A DNA stretch of 64,000 bases from NCBI GenBank assembly GCA_049299895.1, contig JBAQYF010000020.1:5228-69227 (forward strand), written 5' to 3'. Numbering within the stretch: position 1 is the stretch's first letter; every line of letters starts with the position of its first letter. Shown here piece after piece: positions 18,600 through 27,976 of the stretch. Made by a program: the position numbers and the translations under genes. The DNA is from CAIYYO01 sp049299895 (GTDB lineage: Archaea > Altiarchaeota > Altiarchaeia > IMC4 > QMZM01). The notes below the pieces were generated by a model, which had not been told where the DNA came from, ran no database searches, and saw only the letters and a program-made list of their open reading frames with translations.

Positions 18600-19169
18600 A
18601 TGTTGATCGGATTAAGTTTATTGGTAATAACAGCGGGCGGTTTTTTCATCGCAGCGGTCGCTATCTATTTTATGTTTATATACAACGGCTTAACGATGCT
18701 CAAAAACAACAACGGGAAATCGTGGGCCAACATAGACGTTCTATTGACGCAGAGGGCAGACGAGCTGCCGAATCTCGTTGCAACGGTCAAAGGATACATG
18801 GAGCACGAGCAGAAGACGCTTCAGGCAGTTACAGATGCAAGAGCCGCATTGTTGAATGCAAAGACGGTCGCGGAAAAAGCAGGTGTCGACGATGAAACGA
18901 AGCAGGCGATAAAGGCATTATATGCGGTCGCGGAGAACTATCCGAACCTTAAGGCGAACGAGAATTTCCTGAAATTGCAGGGAAGGATAACGGGCCTCGA
19001 AAACGGGATAGCCGACAGGAGGGAGTTCTACAACGACAGCGTGACCGTATATAACACTAGGATACAGTCGATCCCGGACGTAATCCTGGCAAAGATCCTC
19101 GGATACGCGCCTGAAGAACTATTCAGGGCGGAGGAACATAATAGGAAGCCTGTCGCCGTGAGATTATAG
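18600..19169 (+). CDS. LemA family protein (copy 1)
   Basis: 189 residues. A short extracytoplasmic N-terminus and one transmembrane helix (about 2-28) precede the helical-bundle LemA domain: LTQRADELPNLVATVKGYM, AVAENYPNLKANENFLKLQ and NDSVTVYNTRIQSIPDVILA are the family signatures. It follows the GIDE-domain gene by 44 bp. A second LemA with a zinc-ribbon and TPM neighbour is encoded at 55933. Confidence 0.93.
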   Translation: MLIGLSLLVITAGGFFIAAVAIYFMFIYNGLTMLKNNNGKSWANIDVLLTQRADELPNLVATVKGYMEHEQKTLQAVTDARAALLNAKTVAEKAGVDDETKQAIKALYAVAENYPNLKANENFLKLQGRITGLENGIADRREFYNDSVTVYNTRIQSIPDVILAKILGYAPEELFRAEEHNRKPVAVRL

Positions 19170-19173
19170 AATA

Positions 19174-20136
19174 TCAGAGGAAAAAGTATTCGCTTGCTCC
19201 TTTCTTTTCCACGAATTCCCGTCCTTTAACTATTCTTCTGGGTTTGACCAATGATGCTGCCTGATTGTTCGCGGCTTTCACGATAAAGGTCTTTGCCTCT
19301 TTTTTAACGGATTTTTCTATCAAGGGGTTTTTCTTTTCGTCCCTTGATAATGCGACCGTCGAGGGGTATGACGTGTGCGCAGTCAAAGCCCCGGCACGCA
19401 GCATCCTCGGCGCGTTCTTGTCTGCGTATAGTAGAGAGTTTAATCGCATCGCCACGTACAGGTTCCCTTTGAGGCATTCGTCGTATATGAGTTCTGATTC
19501 ATACCTGTATAGGAGCATGCGGTCCGGGTCGGTCTTTTCCTTCTTTTTCGGGGACGCGACTATAGCCTGCATCGTCTCCATCTCGCCTCTCCGCAGTACT
19601 TCCTTTTTTCTGTTGTCGCATACTGCGAATCCGCCGTAGAAGCTGCTAAATACCCGGTCGTATTCCCCAGGGCATAATGCGAGGAGCTTTTTCTTGTCTA
19701 TGAGTTTTTCCCCGACGATCATGTATTGTTCTTTTACGTATTTGTCTATCTTTAGTTCGTTCACAGAGCCGTGCTTTTTGGCAACTGCCCCCGCGACCGC
19801 TAGCATGATTGCGACGGATGCCGCTTCTTTTTCGCCAAGGCCCGCATTCGCAGGTATCTTTGATTCAAGAGATATCGAGAGGCCGTAGTTCCCGTATCCC
19901 AGGAACTTGAGCGTGTCTTTTGCGAGTTTTTTCTGTTCGGCGGATATCTTTCCTTTGATATCCTTTGTTTTCTCCAGTATCTGCACTGATGCGACCGTCT
20001 CCTGGTCCAGCGCGTAGGATGCACCTTTGTCCTGCGTGGTCTGTATTATCTTTGCGGTCGCTTTTCCGGTTGCTTTGATTGCTTCAGTATTCGAAGCCTT
20101 TTCTTGCAGGGATCTCTTTTTTTGGTCTTTTGACAT
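19174..20136 (-). CDS. Divergent archaeal (GHMP-type) shikimate kinase homologue
   Basis: Taken from Met18 of the open frame, it is about 320 residues and overlaps the end of cobO by about 53 bases; the homology itself starts at ATGKATAKII. The opening TGKATAKII...GASYAL, the phosphate-binding region PANAGLGEKEAA, and PGEYDRVFSSFYGGFAVCDN align with archaeal shikimate kinase (the usual GAFDDA..S..GG...TDN). However, the Ser-Ser of the GHMP loop is replaced by Glu-Lys and the second Asp of FDDA is changed, so activity is uncertain. Another GHMP kinase is the main alternative. It forms an operon-like series with cobO and nrdJ, and is the last gene in it. Confidence 0.65.
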   Translation of the reverse strand: MSKDQKKRSLQEKASNTEAIKATGKATAKIIQTTQDKGASYALDQETVASVQILEKTKDIKGKISAEQKKLAKDTLKFLGYGNYGLSISLESKIPANAGLGEKEAASVAIMLAVAGAVAKKHGSVNELKIDKYVKEQYMIVGEKLIDKKKLLALCPGEYDRVFSSFYGGFAVCDNRKKEVLRRGEMETMQAIVASPKKKEKTDPDRMLLYRYESELIYDECLKGNLYVAMRLNSLLYADKNAPRMLRAGALTAHTSYPSTVALSRDEKKNPLIEKSVKKEAKTFIVKAANNQAASLVKPRRIVKGREFVEKKGASEYFFL

Positions 20137-20608
20137 CTTTGAGTTCCACGACATAGTCTGCGCAGTCTGTGAATTCCTTCGGCGCATTCCTGCCGGTGAG
20201 GATTACTATTGTTTCCGGGGGAATATATTTCAGAAAGGAGACGACGTCTTTTGCGTCCAGCAGGCCGACTGCGGCTGCGAGGTTTATTTCGTCGAGTATG
20301 AGGGTGTCTGGTTTTCTTTTAAGGGATTCTTTCGCGTATTCCATGCCTTTTTTTGCAAGCTCTTTATCTGCCTGCGACGGGTTTTTTAGGTCTACGAACC
20401 CTTCTCTTCCAAACTGCGTTATCTCCAGTTCCGGCGCGAGACGCTCCTTTGCCATATACTCGCCCGTGTCTTTCCTGCCCTTCATGTACTGGACCATTAT
20501 AACCTTCTTTTTATGGCCTACACCGCGCAGGGCCAGTCCCAATGCGGCAGCAGTCTTTCCGCCGCCGTTCCCTGTGTAGAGGATAATGTTTCCTTTCATG
20601 TTCTGCAT
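20084..20608 (-). CDS. cobO: Corrinoid (cobalamin) adenosyltransferase, CobO/BtuR type
   Basis: 174 residues. The P-loop GNGGGKTAAALGLA (from residue 13) with ALRGVGHKKKVIMVQYMKG and a later LILDEINLAA Walker B define the BtuR/CobO/CobP family, which adenosylates cob(I)alamin or its precursors. ATG follows the nrdJ stop codon with no gap, so the two are translationally coupled. Since NrdJ is adenosylcobalamin-dependent, this gene probably supplies or regenerates its cofactor. No other cobalamin genes lie in the window. Confidence 0.92.
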   Translation of the reverse strand: MQNMKGNIILYTGNGGGKTAAALGLALRGVGHKKKVIMVQYMKGRKDTGEYMAKERLAPELEITQFGREGFVDLKNPSQADKELAKKGMEYAKESLKRKPDTLILDEINLAAAVGLLDAKDVVSFLKYIPPETIVILTGRNAPKEFTDCADYVVELKDVKRPKKEIPARKGFEY

Positions 20609-23600
20609 TCAGAGAGGACAGGTACCGCCCGCGCATCCGCCGGAGTACTCTGATTCTGCGGTCGCGTATTTTTTTTCCGGGGCAGGAGACGTTCCAAGAT
20701 ACAGCACCTGCTCACCCCTGCTTGCGTAGCGGTAGACCGTTATCCCCTTGCACTTCAGGCGGTAGGCGAGCATGTAGGCCTGTTCTATGTCTTTCGGGGA
20801 TGCGGTCGCAGGGAGGTTTATTGTCTTGGAGACGGCGTTGTCCGTGTGCTTCTGGAATGCCGCCTGCATCCTCACGTGCCACCCGGGCGATATCTCCTGC
20901 GCGATAGCATATAGTCGCCTTATCTTTTCCGGGACCTCCGCTATCTCTTTTACCGAGCCTTTCTCCGCTACTTTGAGCATCAGTTCCTCGGAATAGAATC
21001 CCCCGTTTTTGGCTGATCCCTCGAAGAATTTATTCGTCTCTAGGAGGGATAATCCGCCCAACACGTTCCTCATGTATGAAACGGCAAATAGGGGTTCTAT
21101 CCCGCTGGAGCAGTCCGCGATGATGCTTATGGAGCCTGTCGGCGCGATGGTCGTGACTGTCGCATTGCGCATTGCCCTGTATTTTCCTTTCCATACGCTC
21201 TTTTCATAATTCGGGAAAGACCCGCGCGAAAGGCCCAGTTCCTCGGACTTTTTCTTTGCTTCCGTGTCTATGCATCCCATGACTTTTTCTGCGATCGCGA
21301 GCGCTTCTTCCGAGTCGTACGGTATCTCCATTTGTATCAGCATCTCTGCAAACCCCATTACTCCGAGGCCTATCTTGCGATTCAGGAGGGTGCGCTTTCT
21401 GATCTCTTCCAGGGGGTATTTGTTTGCGTCTATCACGTTGTCCAGGAAATGGACTGCTTTGCGCACGGTGTCTTTGAGCAGGTCCCAGTCTACTGCGCCG
21501 TCTTTCACCATCCGGGACAGGTTCATGGAACCCAGGTTGCAGCTTTCATATGGGAGCAAAGGCTGCTCTCCGCAGTTGTGCACGACCAGGCCGTTTGCGA
21601 TGAACGCGTGGGTGGCAGGCTCCATCAGATCATATACCTGTTCTTCCCCGTCGCTCACGAGTTCGCTGAACCTGGCGGTGTACCTCTCCTTGTACGGCCC
21701 CCTGCAGAACGAAGCGCACGCGTAGGCGAGCCTAGACTGTTTAGCCTGCGAGAGGAAACCGACTTCCTGCATGAAGCGCATAAGGTTGTCCTTGCTCACG
21801 ACGAGGTCGTGGTCAGGCTGGCAGTTGTACGCAGCCATTCCGCCTCTCCCGTCCGGAAGCATGGCGAAGCGCCTTTCGTGCCTGTTGCAGTACATCTTGC
21901 TTGCGATCCCAAAGTTGATGAGCATCCGCTGCACATCTCTGAGGAAGCATTCAGAGATAGAAGTGAGCCTGACCGAATAGCCTTTAATGCTGGTCCCGGA
22001 GACATGACCATCGCTGCTGTAAATCCCCTGCAGGAAGCCGCGCTGCATCTCCTCCGATGCGCAGAAGAGGCAGTCGGGCACGCAGACCTTCTGATTGCGC
22101 GATAGGCCGTAGCTTGCGAGCATCCGCTCCAGCCGCTTTGAACTCACGCGGGTTTCGGCCCGGTCCTTGATCTGGACGGTTCCAACATAGTCCCCGATCA
22201 TACTTGAGACATAATCGGAGAAATCGGGTGCGAGCTGCCGTTCATCACCGAAGAACGAAAGCACGGCTCCTTTATCCTCGCTGATGAATCCGTCGCCTAC
22301 GAGCCAGCCCAGCACGCGGCCTTCCTCAAGGGAACCGCCTTTCCCGAAACATCCCTTACAGTCCTGGATGAATATCCGGTCGCCTTTCCTGAGCTCGCAT
22401 GAGGGAACGAATCCGCGTTCGGCCAAGACACGATGGTCTTCAGTCAGCCGGAGTTCATACCCTTCCTGCGTCTTGAGCCGGAAGACAGGTTTCACGCCAG
22501 TCGGCAACACCTGCGATGCGACCAGCGTCCGTTCGCCTGAAAGTCTCCCATCCGGAACCACGTCAACTACGCGACCGCTTTCAAACAGTGCTTCTGCGCG
22601 CTCCAAGCCATTTGCGGTTGAAATAAGTGTGTCCCCGGTAATGCACGGATTTGTGCTCTCTATATCCCCGAGGGAGATGGTCGGATTATGCCTGTTTATC
22701 TCGTCGATGTAGATAATCCCGGGTTCGCCGCTCTTCCAGGCCATGTCCGCGATAAAATCGAATACCATCCTCGCGGATTGCGCAGAGACGGTTTTGCCGG
22801 TGCGCGGATTGATCAATGGGTATGTGCGGTCTTCGGTTACGGCCTGCATGAATGCGTCGGTTATCGCGACCGATATGTTGTAGTTTGAAAATACGCCGTC
22901 TTTTTCCTTGCACCTGATAAAAGAGAGAATGTCCGGGTGGTCTACGCGCAGGATGCCCATGTTCGCGCCCCTTCTTTTTCCTCCCTGCTTTATGACGTCC
23001 GTTGCAGTGTCAAAGACGCGCATGAAGGATATGGGACCTGATGCGACGCCGCCCGTGGATTTTACGGAGTCTCCCTCGGGCCTGAGCTTCGTGAATGAAA
23101 AGCCGGTTCCTCCGCCGCTCTGGTGTATGAGCGCCATTGCCTTTACGGCGTCGAATATGCTCTCCATGGAGTCTTCTACCGGTACGACGAAGCATGCGGA
23201 GAGCTGACCCATGGGGGTGCCGGCATTCATCAATGTCGGCGAGTTCGGGAGGAATAGGAAACCGGTCATAAGTGAATAGAATTCTTCTGCAAGGGCCGTT
23301 ACTTCAGCGGGCTTTTTTCCATATATAGAATCGGCCGCAGCTATCGTGTCAGCCACGCGGCGGAACATCTGTCCCGGGGTCTCTATGACGCGCCTGTTCT
23401 CATCCTTGCGCAGGTATCTCCTTTCGAGTACGCGCGCGGCGTTTACCGTTAGCTTGAGGTCGTCTTCCACGCCGAGTGCGGCTTTTGCCTCTCTTATCCG
23501 GGCTCTTTCCTGCCTGTAGAGGATGTATGCTTTTGCCGCGTCGTTTTCGCCTGCTTTTATGAGTACGTTCTCGACTATGTCCTGTACGTCCTCGACCCCG

Positions 23601-23776
23601 GGGATCTTATCCGTGAAACGTTTTGAGAGGGTTTCTGCGGCTTCGTCCGACAGTTTTTCCGCGAGCATCGCATCGTCTATGCCGACTGCCCTGAATGCCT
23701 TGTTTATGGCTGCGGCTATCTTCTCTGCACTGTATTCCACTATGCGGCCGTCGCGCTTGCGTATCTCTCTTATCAT
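20609..23776 (-). CDS. nrdJ: Adenosylcobalamin-dependent ribonucleotide reductase (class II) containing an intein
   Basis: 1055 residues before splicing, about 698 after. An ATP-cone-like N-terminus (REIRKRDGRIVEYSAEKIAAAI) precedes the RNR core with FVVPVEDSMESIFDAV and GGGTGFSFTKLRP. The active-site segment NPCGEQPL is split by an intein between Pro377 and the thiyl-radical Cys. The C-terminus ends GGCAGGTCPL, the redox-active Cys pair. No dimerisation partner NrdB is seen, as expected for class II. The start at 23776 lies 47 bp from the preceding secreted-protein gene on the same strand. cobO follows without a gap. It reduces ribonucleotides to deoxyribonucleotides in the cytosol. Confidence 0.96.
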   Translation of the reverse strand: MIREIRKRDGRIVEYSAEKIAAAINKAFRAVGIDDAMLAEKLSDEAAETLSKRFTDKIPGVEDVQDIVENVLIKAGENDAAKAYILYRQERARIREAKAALGVEDDLKLTVNAARVLERRYLRKDENRRVIETPGQMFRRVADTIAAADSIYGKKPAEVTALAEEFYSLMTGFLFLPNSPTLMNAGTPMGQLSACFVVPVEDSMESIFDAVKAMALIHQSGGGTGFSFTKLRPEGDSVKSTGGVASGPISFMRVFDTATDVIKQGGKRRGANMGILRVDHPDILSFIRCKEKDGVFSNYNISVAITDAFMQAVTEDRTYPLINPRTGKTVSAQSARMVFDFIADMAWKSGEPGIIYIDEINRHNPTISLGDIESTNPCITGDTLISTANGLERAEALFESGRVVDVVPDGRLSGERTLVASQVLPTGVKPVFRLKTQEGYELRLTEDHRVLAERGFVPSCELRKGDRIFIQDCKGCFGKGGSLEEGRVLGWLVGDGFISEDKGAVLSFFGDERQLAPDFSDYVSSMIGDYVGTVQIKDRAETRVSSKRLERMLASYGLSRNQKVCVPDCLFCASEEMQRGFLQGIYSSDGHVSGTSIKGYSVRLTSISECFLRDVQRMLINFGIASKMYCNRHERRFAMLPDGRGGMAAYNCQPDHDLVVSKDNLMRFMQEVGFLSQAKQSRLAYACASFCRGPYKERYTARFSELVSDGEEQVYDLMEPATHAFIANGLVVHNCGEQPLLPYESCNLGSMNLSRMVKDGAVDWDLLKDTVRKAVHFLDNVIDANKYPLEEIRKRTLLNRKIGLGVMGFAEMLIQMEIPYDSEEALAIAEKVMGCIDTEAKKKSEELGLSRGSFPNYEKSVWKGKYRAMRNATVTTIAPTGSISIIADCSSGIEPLFAVSYMRNVLGGLSLLETNKFFEGSAKNGGFYSEELMLKVAEKGSVKEIAEVPEKIRRLYAIAQEISPGWHVRMQAAFQKHTDNAVSKTINLPATASPKDIEQAYMLAYRLKCKGITVYRYASRGEQVLYLGTSPAPEKKYATAESEYSGGCAGGTCPL
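21575..22645 (-). mobile_element. LAGLIDADG intein within nrdJ
   Basis: 357 codons, host residues 378-734. It begins with Cys1 (CITGDTLI, block A), has block B TEDHRVL, two LAGLIDADG-like helices (VLGWLVGDG and LQGIYSSDG) of a homing endonuclease, block F (VYDLMEPATHAFIANG) and block G ending VVHN followed by Cys+1. All splicing residues (Cys1, block B His, terminal His-Asn, Cys+1) are present. The +1 residue is the RNR catalytic cysteine of NPCGEQ. The acidic residues of both endonuclease motifs are present, so homing activity is possible. Confidence 0.95.
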
Positions 23777-23822
23777 CCCATTTAATAGATGGAAGGGATT
23801 GAATAAAACACGCCGTAGGGCC

Positions 23823-25622
23823 TTATTTGTACAGCACCTTCACTGCCATGCCGTTCTCCTGGAACTGTACGTCCTGCTCGGACCATATGCCTGTATCGGG
23901 GCAGCCTGATGCGCCTTCCGTTGCCCACAAGCCCTCTGCCCCCCTAAGCTGGAGGTATAATTTCTTTTCGTCCGTATCCAGGGCTGATTTGACCGCGGAG
24001 GTTATGTCCAGGGAATAAGCCTGCGCATCGTTCATTTCCGCGGAGGCGATCATCGATCCCCCGGATTCGTACAGTGGAACGCATTCCTGGCAGTAGGGCC
24101 TTGCGCATATGTCTCCCTCCGGGAGGCATTTAGTATCGGATGGCGCGGCTTTGTCCGGTCCGTAGACGCTTATTTTTTGCTGCCTTTTTACCGCGGACGG
24201 ATTTATGAGCAGTTTTGCGCCGATGTATTGCGCATCCGAGGGTATGCCCGATAGGTCGTATTCGAGGTTTATCCTTTCATTTGCAGGCGTAGCATATTCC
24301 CCCTTTTTCATGCACTTGTATCCTGCTGCATAGTAGCCGGGGTTCGGGTCGCATTCGTAGTATGAGTTCTCGCAGCCTCCGTGCACGTCGACGGAGGATA
24401 CCTGCAGGATCCCTGACGGGGCAATGACACTTGCGCGGCTCAACGCGCTTTTGACCGAGCGGGCGGTTCGCTTGCCGCACGAGACGTATTCGTAGTTGAG
24501 CGTCAGCCCGGCTGCGTCGTCCGCCGAAAGGGTGATTGCAATTATGCATTCTGCTTTTTCCGAGGGTGCGATGTTTTCCCTGTCGCAGGATATCATCCTG
24601 TAAGGCGCGTTTGAAGCGAGGTCTTTTATCGTTATGCTTGTATCGCCCGAGTTTTCTATCGCGACTATCAGGTTGCTTTCTGCGCCCATCTCCAGGGAGC
24701 CTGCGTCTGCAGTGATTCTGACGCCCGGATTGGCGGGCTTGACTACTTTTATCGTCTTTGCGAGGGATATTTCCCCGACCTTGAAGAAGTCCTGCAGAGA
24801 CGTGTAGGATTCCTTGTCCAGGAACGTAGGCGCGTTGTATGCGAAATACTTGCTTGAGTTGTGGAAGTCTGTTCCAGGTCCGCCGTAATAGTAATACATG
24901 CATTCTACGACGTATGTTGCATCGATGCTTATGTTTGATGTGCCTTCTATCCGGTAGTATTCGCCCTTTGCTTCCAGGCCTCCCAGTAATTCGGGTCTTT
25001 CCATCTTCGCGCTGCAGATCATCCTCGCATCCACGCTGTTGGTTTTTTCCAGCGTGGGGCATACGCGCTCCCAGTTGTTGTAGTCCTGGACGCTCTCCTT
25101 GTATAACTGTATGCCTGTCACGGGGTCGCGGAATCCGTCCTCCGGTATCATGTGGAGTATGGTGCTTGTCCTCATGCTGCCTCCCTGGTGGTATGCAATT
25201 ATCTGCCTGAAGGTTTCTTCCACGTCGTCCACCCATTGCACGGGCGGTGTGTCGGCGTCTCCTCCCCTGCTTAGATATTCTCCCTTGTTCACGCCTTTTG
25301 TCAGCCTGAAATATTCGTTCTGGCATGCTTCATTCCCGAGGACCGTCCCGTCGGCGGCAACGACTTTAGCATCTTCGCTTATGGAGATGACAGGGTAGAA
25401 ATTGAAATATGTGCAGTGTACTTCCGTTTCGTCCCTGCTCATGGGGCCTATCGCTGTCACGTATTCCATCGGGGTCTTTGCGCCTGCGGCCATCACGGAC
25501 GCGTACGCGTTCCAGTATGCTGTGGCACTCATGGAGTTGTATTTGTACTCGCCTGTGAATGAGTAGGCATTTACGGCAAGCAGTCCCAGGAGTAATGCAT
25601 AAAAGAGGTAATTCTGTTTCAT
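23823..25622 (-). CDS. Secreted protein of unknown function (599 residues)
   Basis: A signal peptide (MKQNYLFYALLLGLLAVNAYS) is followed by a soluble extracellular protein without further membrane helices. It holds many cysteines, especially in the C-terminal third (CENSYYECDPNPGYYAAGYKC and CARPYCQECVPLY). A central Ig-like or CARDB-like stretch (about residues 295-390, LIVAIENSGDTSITIKDL) and a C-terminal jelly-roll-like segment with SVYGPDKA and YSLDITSAVKSAL recall DNRLRE-type domains of surface proteins. I do not recognise the whole protein. It lies on the same strand as the following nrdJ operon and the preceding anchored protein, and may share a transcript. Confidence 0.8.
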   Translation of the reverse strand: MKQNYLFYALLLGLLAVNAYSFTGEYKYNSMSATAYWNAYASVMAAGAKTPMEYVTAIGPMSRDETEVHCTYFNFYPVISISEDAKVVAADGTVLGNEACQNEYFRLTKGVNKGEYLSRGGDADTPPVQWVDDVEETFRQIIAYHQGGSMRTSTILHMIPEDGFRDPVTGIQLYKESVQDYNNWERVCPTLEKTNSVDARMICSAKMERPELLGGLEAKGEYYRIEGTSNISIDATYVVECMYYYYGGPGTDFHNSSKYFAYNAPTFLDKESYTSLQDFFKVGEISLAKTIKVVKPANPGVRITADAGSLEMGAESNLIVAIENSGDTSITIKDLASNAPYRMISCDRENIAPSEKAECIIAITLSADDAAGLTLNYEYVSCGKRTARSVKSALSRASVIAPSGILQVSSVDVHGGCENSYYECDPNPGYYAAGYKCMKKGEYATPANERINLEYDLSGIPSDAQYIGAKLLINPSAVKRQQKISVYGPDKAAPSDTKCLPEGDICARPYCQECVPLYESGGSMIASAEMNDAQAYSLDITSAVKSALDTDEKKLYLQLRGAEGLWATEGASGCPDTGIWSEQDVQFQENGMAVKVLYK

Positions 25623-25690
25623 GATTAATTATAGGAAGTCAAATATAAAGCAATAATAAGAAAAAAAAGAATGAGACCCTGATTAATTGA

Positions 25691-25722
25691 CGTATAATCG
25701 GGAAAAAACCGACAAATATACG
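25691..25722 (-). terminator. Hairpin after the membrane-anchored protein gene
   Basis: CGTATA and TATACG enclose an inner CGG/CCG pair with an A/T-rich loop, just 3' of the stop codon at 25730 on the minus strand. It is a plausible transcription end between this gene and the secreted-protein gene downstream. Confidence 0.35.
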
Positions 25723-25729
25723 CCTTTTT

Positions 25730-26974
25730 CTATTCTTCCGATCCGCCGAGGACGAATACCTGGTCTCCGAACTGCATCGTGGATAGGGTTATGTTTACCC
25801 GGTCTCCTGCTTCGGCGTCTATGTTCAGGACGGCGTTGAATCTGTCGCTGTTCTCGACGGTCACTATCTGGCCGTTTATCCTGACCAGTTCTGGAACTTT
25901 TACGAATCCTACCATCTTTATCTCTGCTTCGGTTATCCCGCCTGCTTTCACGGCCGACTGTATGCTGCTTACGCTCGTGTTGAGGGGTATCTGAAGTATG
26001 ACGCTCCCGTCCTCTGCAGAGTACGTTATGTTCTTCCCGTCAAGGACGCTCTTTACTTCATCCATTGAAGCGTTGTAGGTTATCCTCGTCTGGTTTTCCG
26101 TCTTCTCGACAGAAGCATCCGGGATCGCGGATATTTCTTTTACTGTTTCGTTGTCAAGCGTTCCGTTGACTGCGAAGGCTGCGGGGGTAAGCCTGCTGTT
26201 CGAGACGTTTATCCTCTTTTCTATATTCTCCAGTTCGTAGTTTCCTGCAACCGTTCCCTGGACCATTATGTCCGTGAGATCCAAGACAGTCGCGGATACT
26301 CTGGGGCCTTCTGCTATGCGGTTCCTCTCCAGGGCGAATACGCTCCCGTCCGAGGTCTTCTGGAACATGAGTATCTCTGCGTCGTCGCCTTTGGCTATGT
26401 CGGTACTGCCTATCACGTATATCCTGTCGGTTCCCGGACCTGAGAGGTTTACAGGGAGTATTCCAACATAGGACCTTTTGAGCGTGTAGTCGCCCAGGCG
26501 GTTCACGAGTTCGTTGTTGAGCGCAGCAATCGTGCTTTCATCTATCGCGCTGTATGCGAACTTGAAGAACAGGAATGTTCCGCATAGGTTTCCTGCCGAG
26601 TCCTTTCCGGGATTCACGGCGTCAAGCATCACGCTTCGAATGCCGGGAGCGGTCGTATTATACACCCATCCTATTGCCTGGGTGCTTACGCACTGCGCTT
26701 TCGGGATGGCTACCAGCTCCATTAGCGGCTGGTCCGCGGTGACGGTTATGGAAGAATTCAATGCTATCTGGTTCATGCCGTATGAATTGAAGGATATGTT
26801 CTCCTCCGGGACGGTCGTCCCGGTCCCCCCATCGCCGGATCCCAGGAAGTATAGCCCTGATATGAGCATGGTGACTATGACCACCATGGCCATGATGAAT
26901 TGGTACGTGTTCGCGTTTTTTCCCTGTTTTGTTTTCTTTTGAGCATTTAGCTTGCTGACTGCTTTTTTTGCCAT
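25730..26974 (-). CDS. Membrane-anchored extracellular protein of unknown function
   Basis: 414 residues. A basic N-terminus (MAKKAVSKLNAQKKTKQGK) is followed by one transmembrane helix (about residues 25-46), placing the rest outside the cell. The body has several Asn glycosylation sites, two cysteines near 93 and 129, and beta-rich segments; around residues 275-375 there are two heavy-metal-associated-like beta-alpha segments (VKEISAIPDASVEKTENQTRI and VSSIQSAVKAGGITEAEI patterns) without the metal cysteines. No catalytic motif is evident. It is divergent from the FKBP gene across about 110 bp. Confidence 0.75.
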   Translation of the reverse strand: MAKKAVSKLNAQKKTKQGKNANTYQFIMAMVVIVTMLISGLYFLGSGDGGTGTTVPEENISFNSYGMNQIALNSSITVTADQPLMELVAIPKAQCVSTQAIGWVYNTTAPGIRSVMLDAVNPGKDSAGNLCGTFLFFKFAYSAIDESTIAALNNELVNRLGDYTLKRSYVGILPVNLSGPGTDRIYVIGSTDIAKGDDAEILMFQKTSDGSVFALERNRIAEGPRVSATVLDLTDIMVQGTVAGNYELENIEKRINVSNSRLTPAAFAVNGTLDNETVKEISAIPDASVEKTENQTRITYNASMDEVKSVLDGKNITYSAEDGSVILQIPLNTSVSSIQSAVKAGGITEAEIKMVGFVKVPELVRINGQIVTVENSDRFNAVLNIDAEAGDRVNITLSTMQFGDQVFVLGGSEE

Positions 26975-27087
26975 CTCAGATCGACCTGTAGAGTACTATT
27001 AAGATTGTATAAGTAAAGAATGTTAAAATATTAAGCCGTAATTTTAAATGTTTATTCTATTTTTTGTTTTTTGGTAAGTGAACAACA

Positions 27088-27822
27088 ATGGAACAGAGAT
27101 TCGTTAAGATTTCCTATACAGGAAGGGTAAAGGACGGCCCGGTGTTCGACACCACCGAAGCAGACACGGCAAAGAAAGAGAACATATTCGACCAGAAGAG
27201 GATATACCAGGCAGTGCCCATGGTGATAGGGGAGTTGCAGGTATTAAGAGGCTTGGACGAAGCGCTGGCCGGGATGAAGGCAGGAGAAGAAAAAGAACTC
27301 GACATCTCCCCCGAGAAAGCGTACGGACAAAAGGACCCTGCCCTGATAAGGCTCGTCCCGATGAAGATATTCAAGCAGCAGAACATGACGCCCATACCGG
27401 GGATGGTAATAGAACTGGACGGGCGCCCCGCGAGGATACAGACGGTCTCCGGCGGAAGGGTTAGAGTAGACTTCAACAGCGAGCTTGCTGGAAAGACATT
27501 GTCATATAAGATAAAGATAACAGATGAAGCAAAGACCCCCGCCGAGAAAGTCAAGTACCTGATAGAGAGGAGCTTCAACACGAGCGAAGGATTCACCGAA
27601 AAGATAACCGGGAAGGCAATAGAGATACACGTCCCCGAGAAATCCTACCGCGACAGGAACATATTCGTAAGAAAAGCATCCCTCGCAGCGGAGATATACA
27701 AGTATACCGACATAGAGGACGCAACGTTCATCGAGTCCTGGAAGAAAAAGAAGAAGGGAGACGTTGTAGTCGCAGAGTCCGTAGAAGACATCGAAGAAGC
27801 AATAGAAGAATCCGTGGAGTGA
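27088..27822 (+). CDS. FKBP-type peptidyl-prolyl isomerase, long archaeal form
   Basis: 244 residues. The FKBP core is split by a chaperone-like insert: VKISYTGRVKDGPVFDTT at the N-terminus, then VIGELQVLRGLDEALAGMKAGEEKEL and SPEKAYGQKDPALI. A SlyD-like insert-in-flap region follows (PIPGMVIELDGRPARI) and then a C-terminal extension of about 100 residues ending in an acidic tail. Archaea often have such 26-30 kDa FKBPs as protein-folding helpers. An AT-rich TATA-like stretch lies upstream near 27050. Confidence 0.92.
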   Translation: MEQRFVKISYTGRVKDGPVFDTTEADTAKKENIFDQKRIYQAVPMVIGELQVLRGLDEALAGMKAGEEKELDISPEKAYGQKDPALIRLVPMKIFKQQNMTPIPGMVIELDGRPARIQTVSGGRVRVDFNSELAGKTLSYKIKITDEAKTPAEKVKYLIERSFNTSEGFTEKITGKAIEIHVPEKSYRDRNIFVRKASLAAEIYKYTDIEDATFIESWKKKKKGDVVVAESVEDIEEAIEESVE

Positions 27823-27976
27823 TCCTGCCGGAATCTGTTTCTTTTTTCTATTTCTTTATTTTACATTATCAGGCAACCATGCGCCGGTAAAAGCTGCCGG
27901 AGCACGGAAGTTACCCGCGGGTTTTTAACTGCATAGGTCTAAAGTTATTACATAAATTGTCAACAGGTGATGAGAT

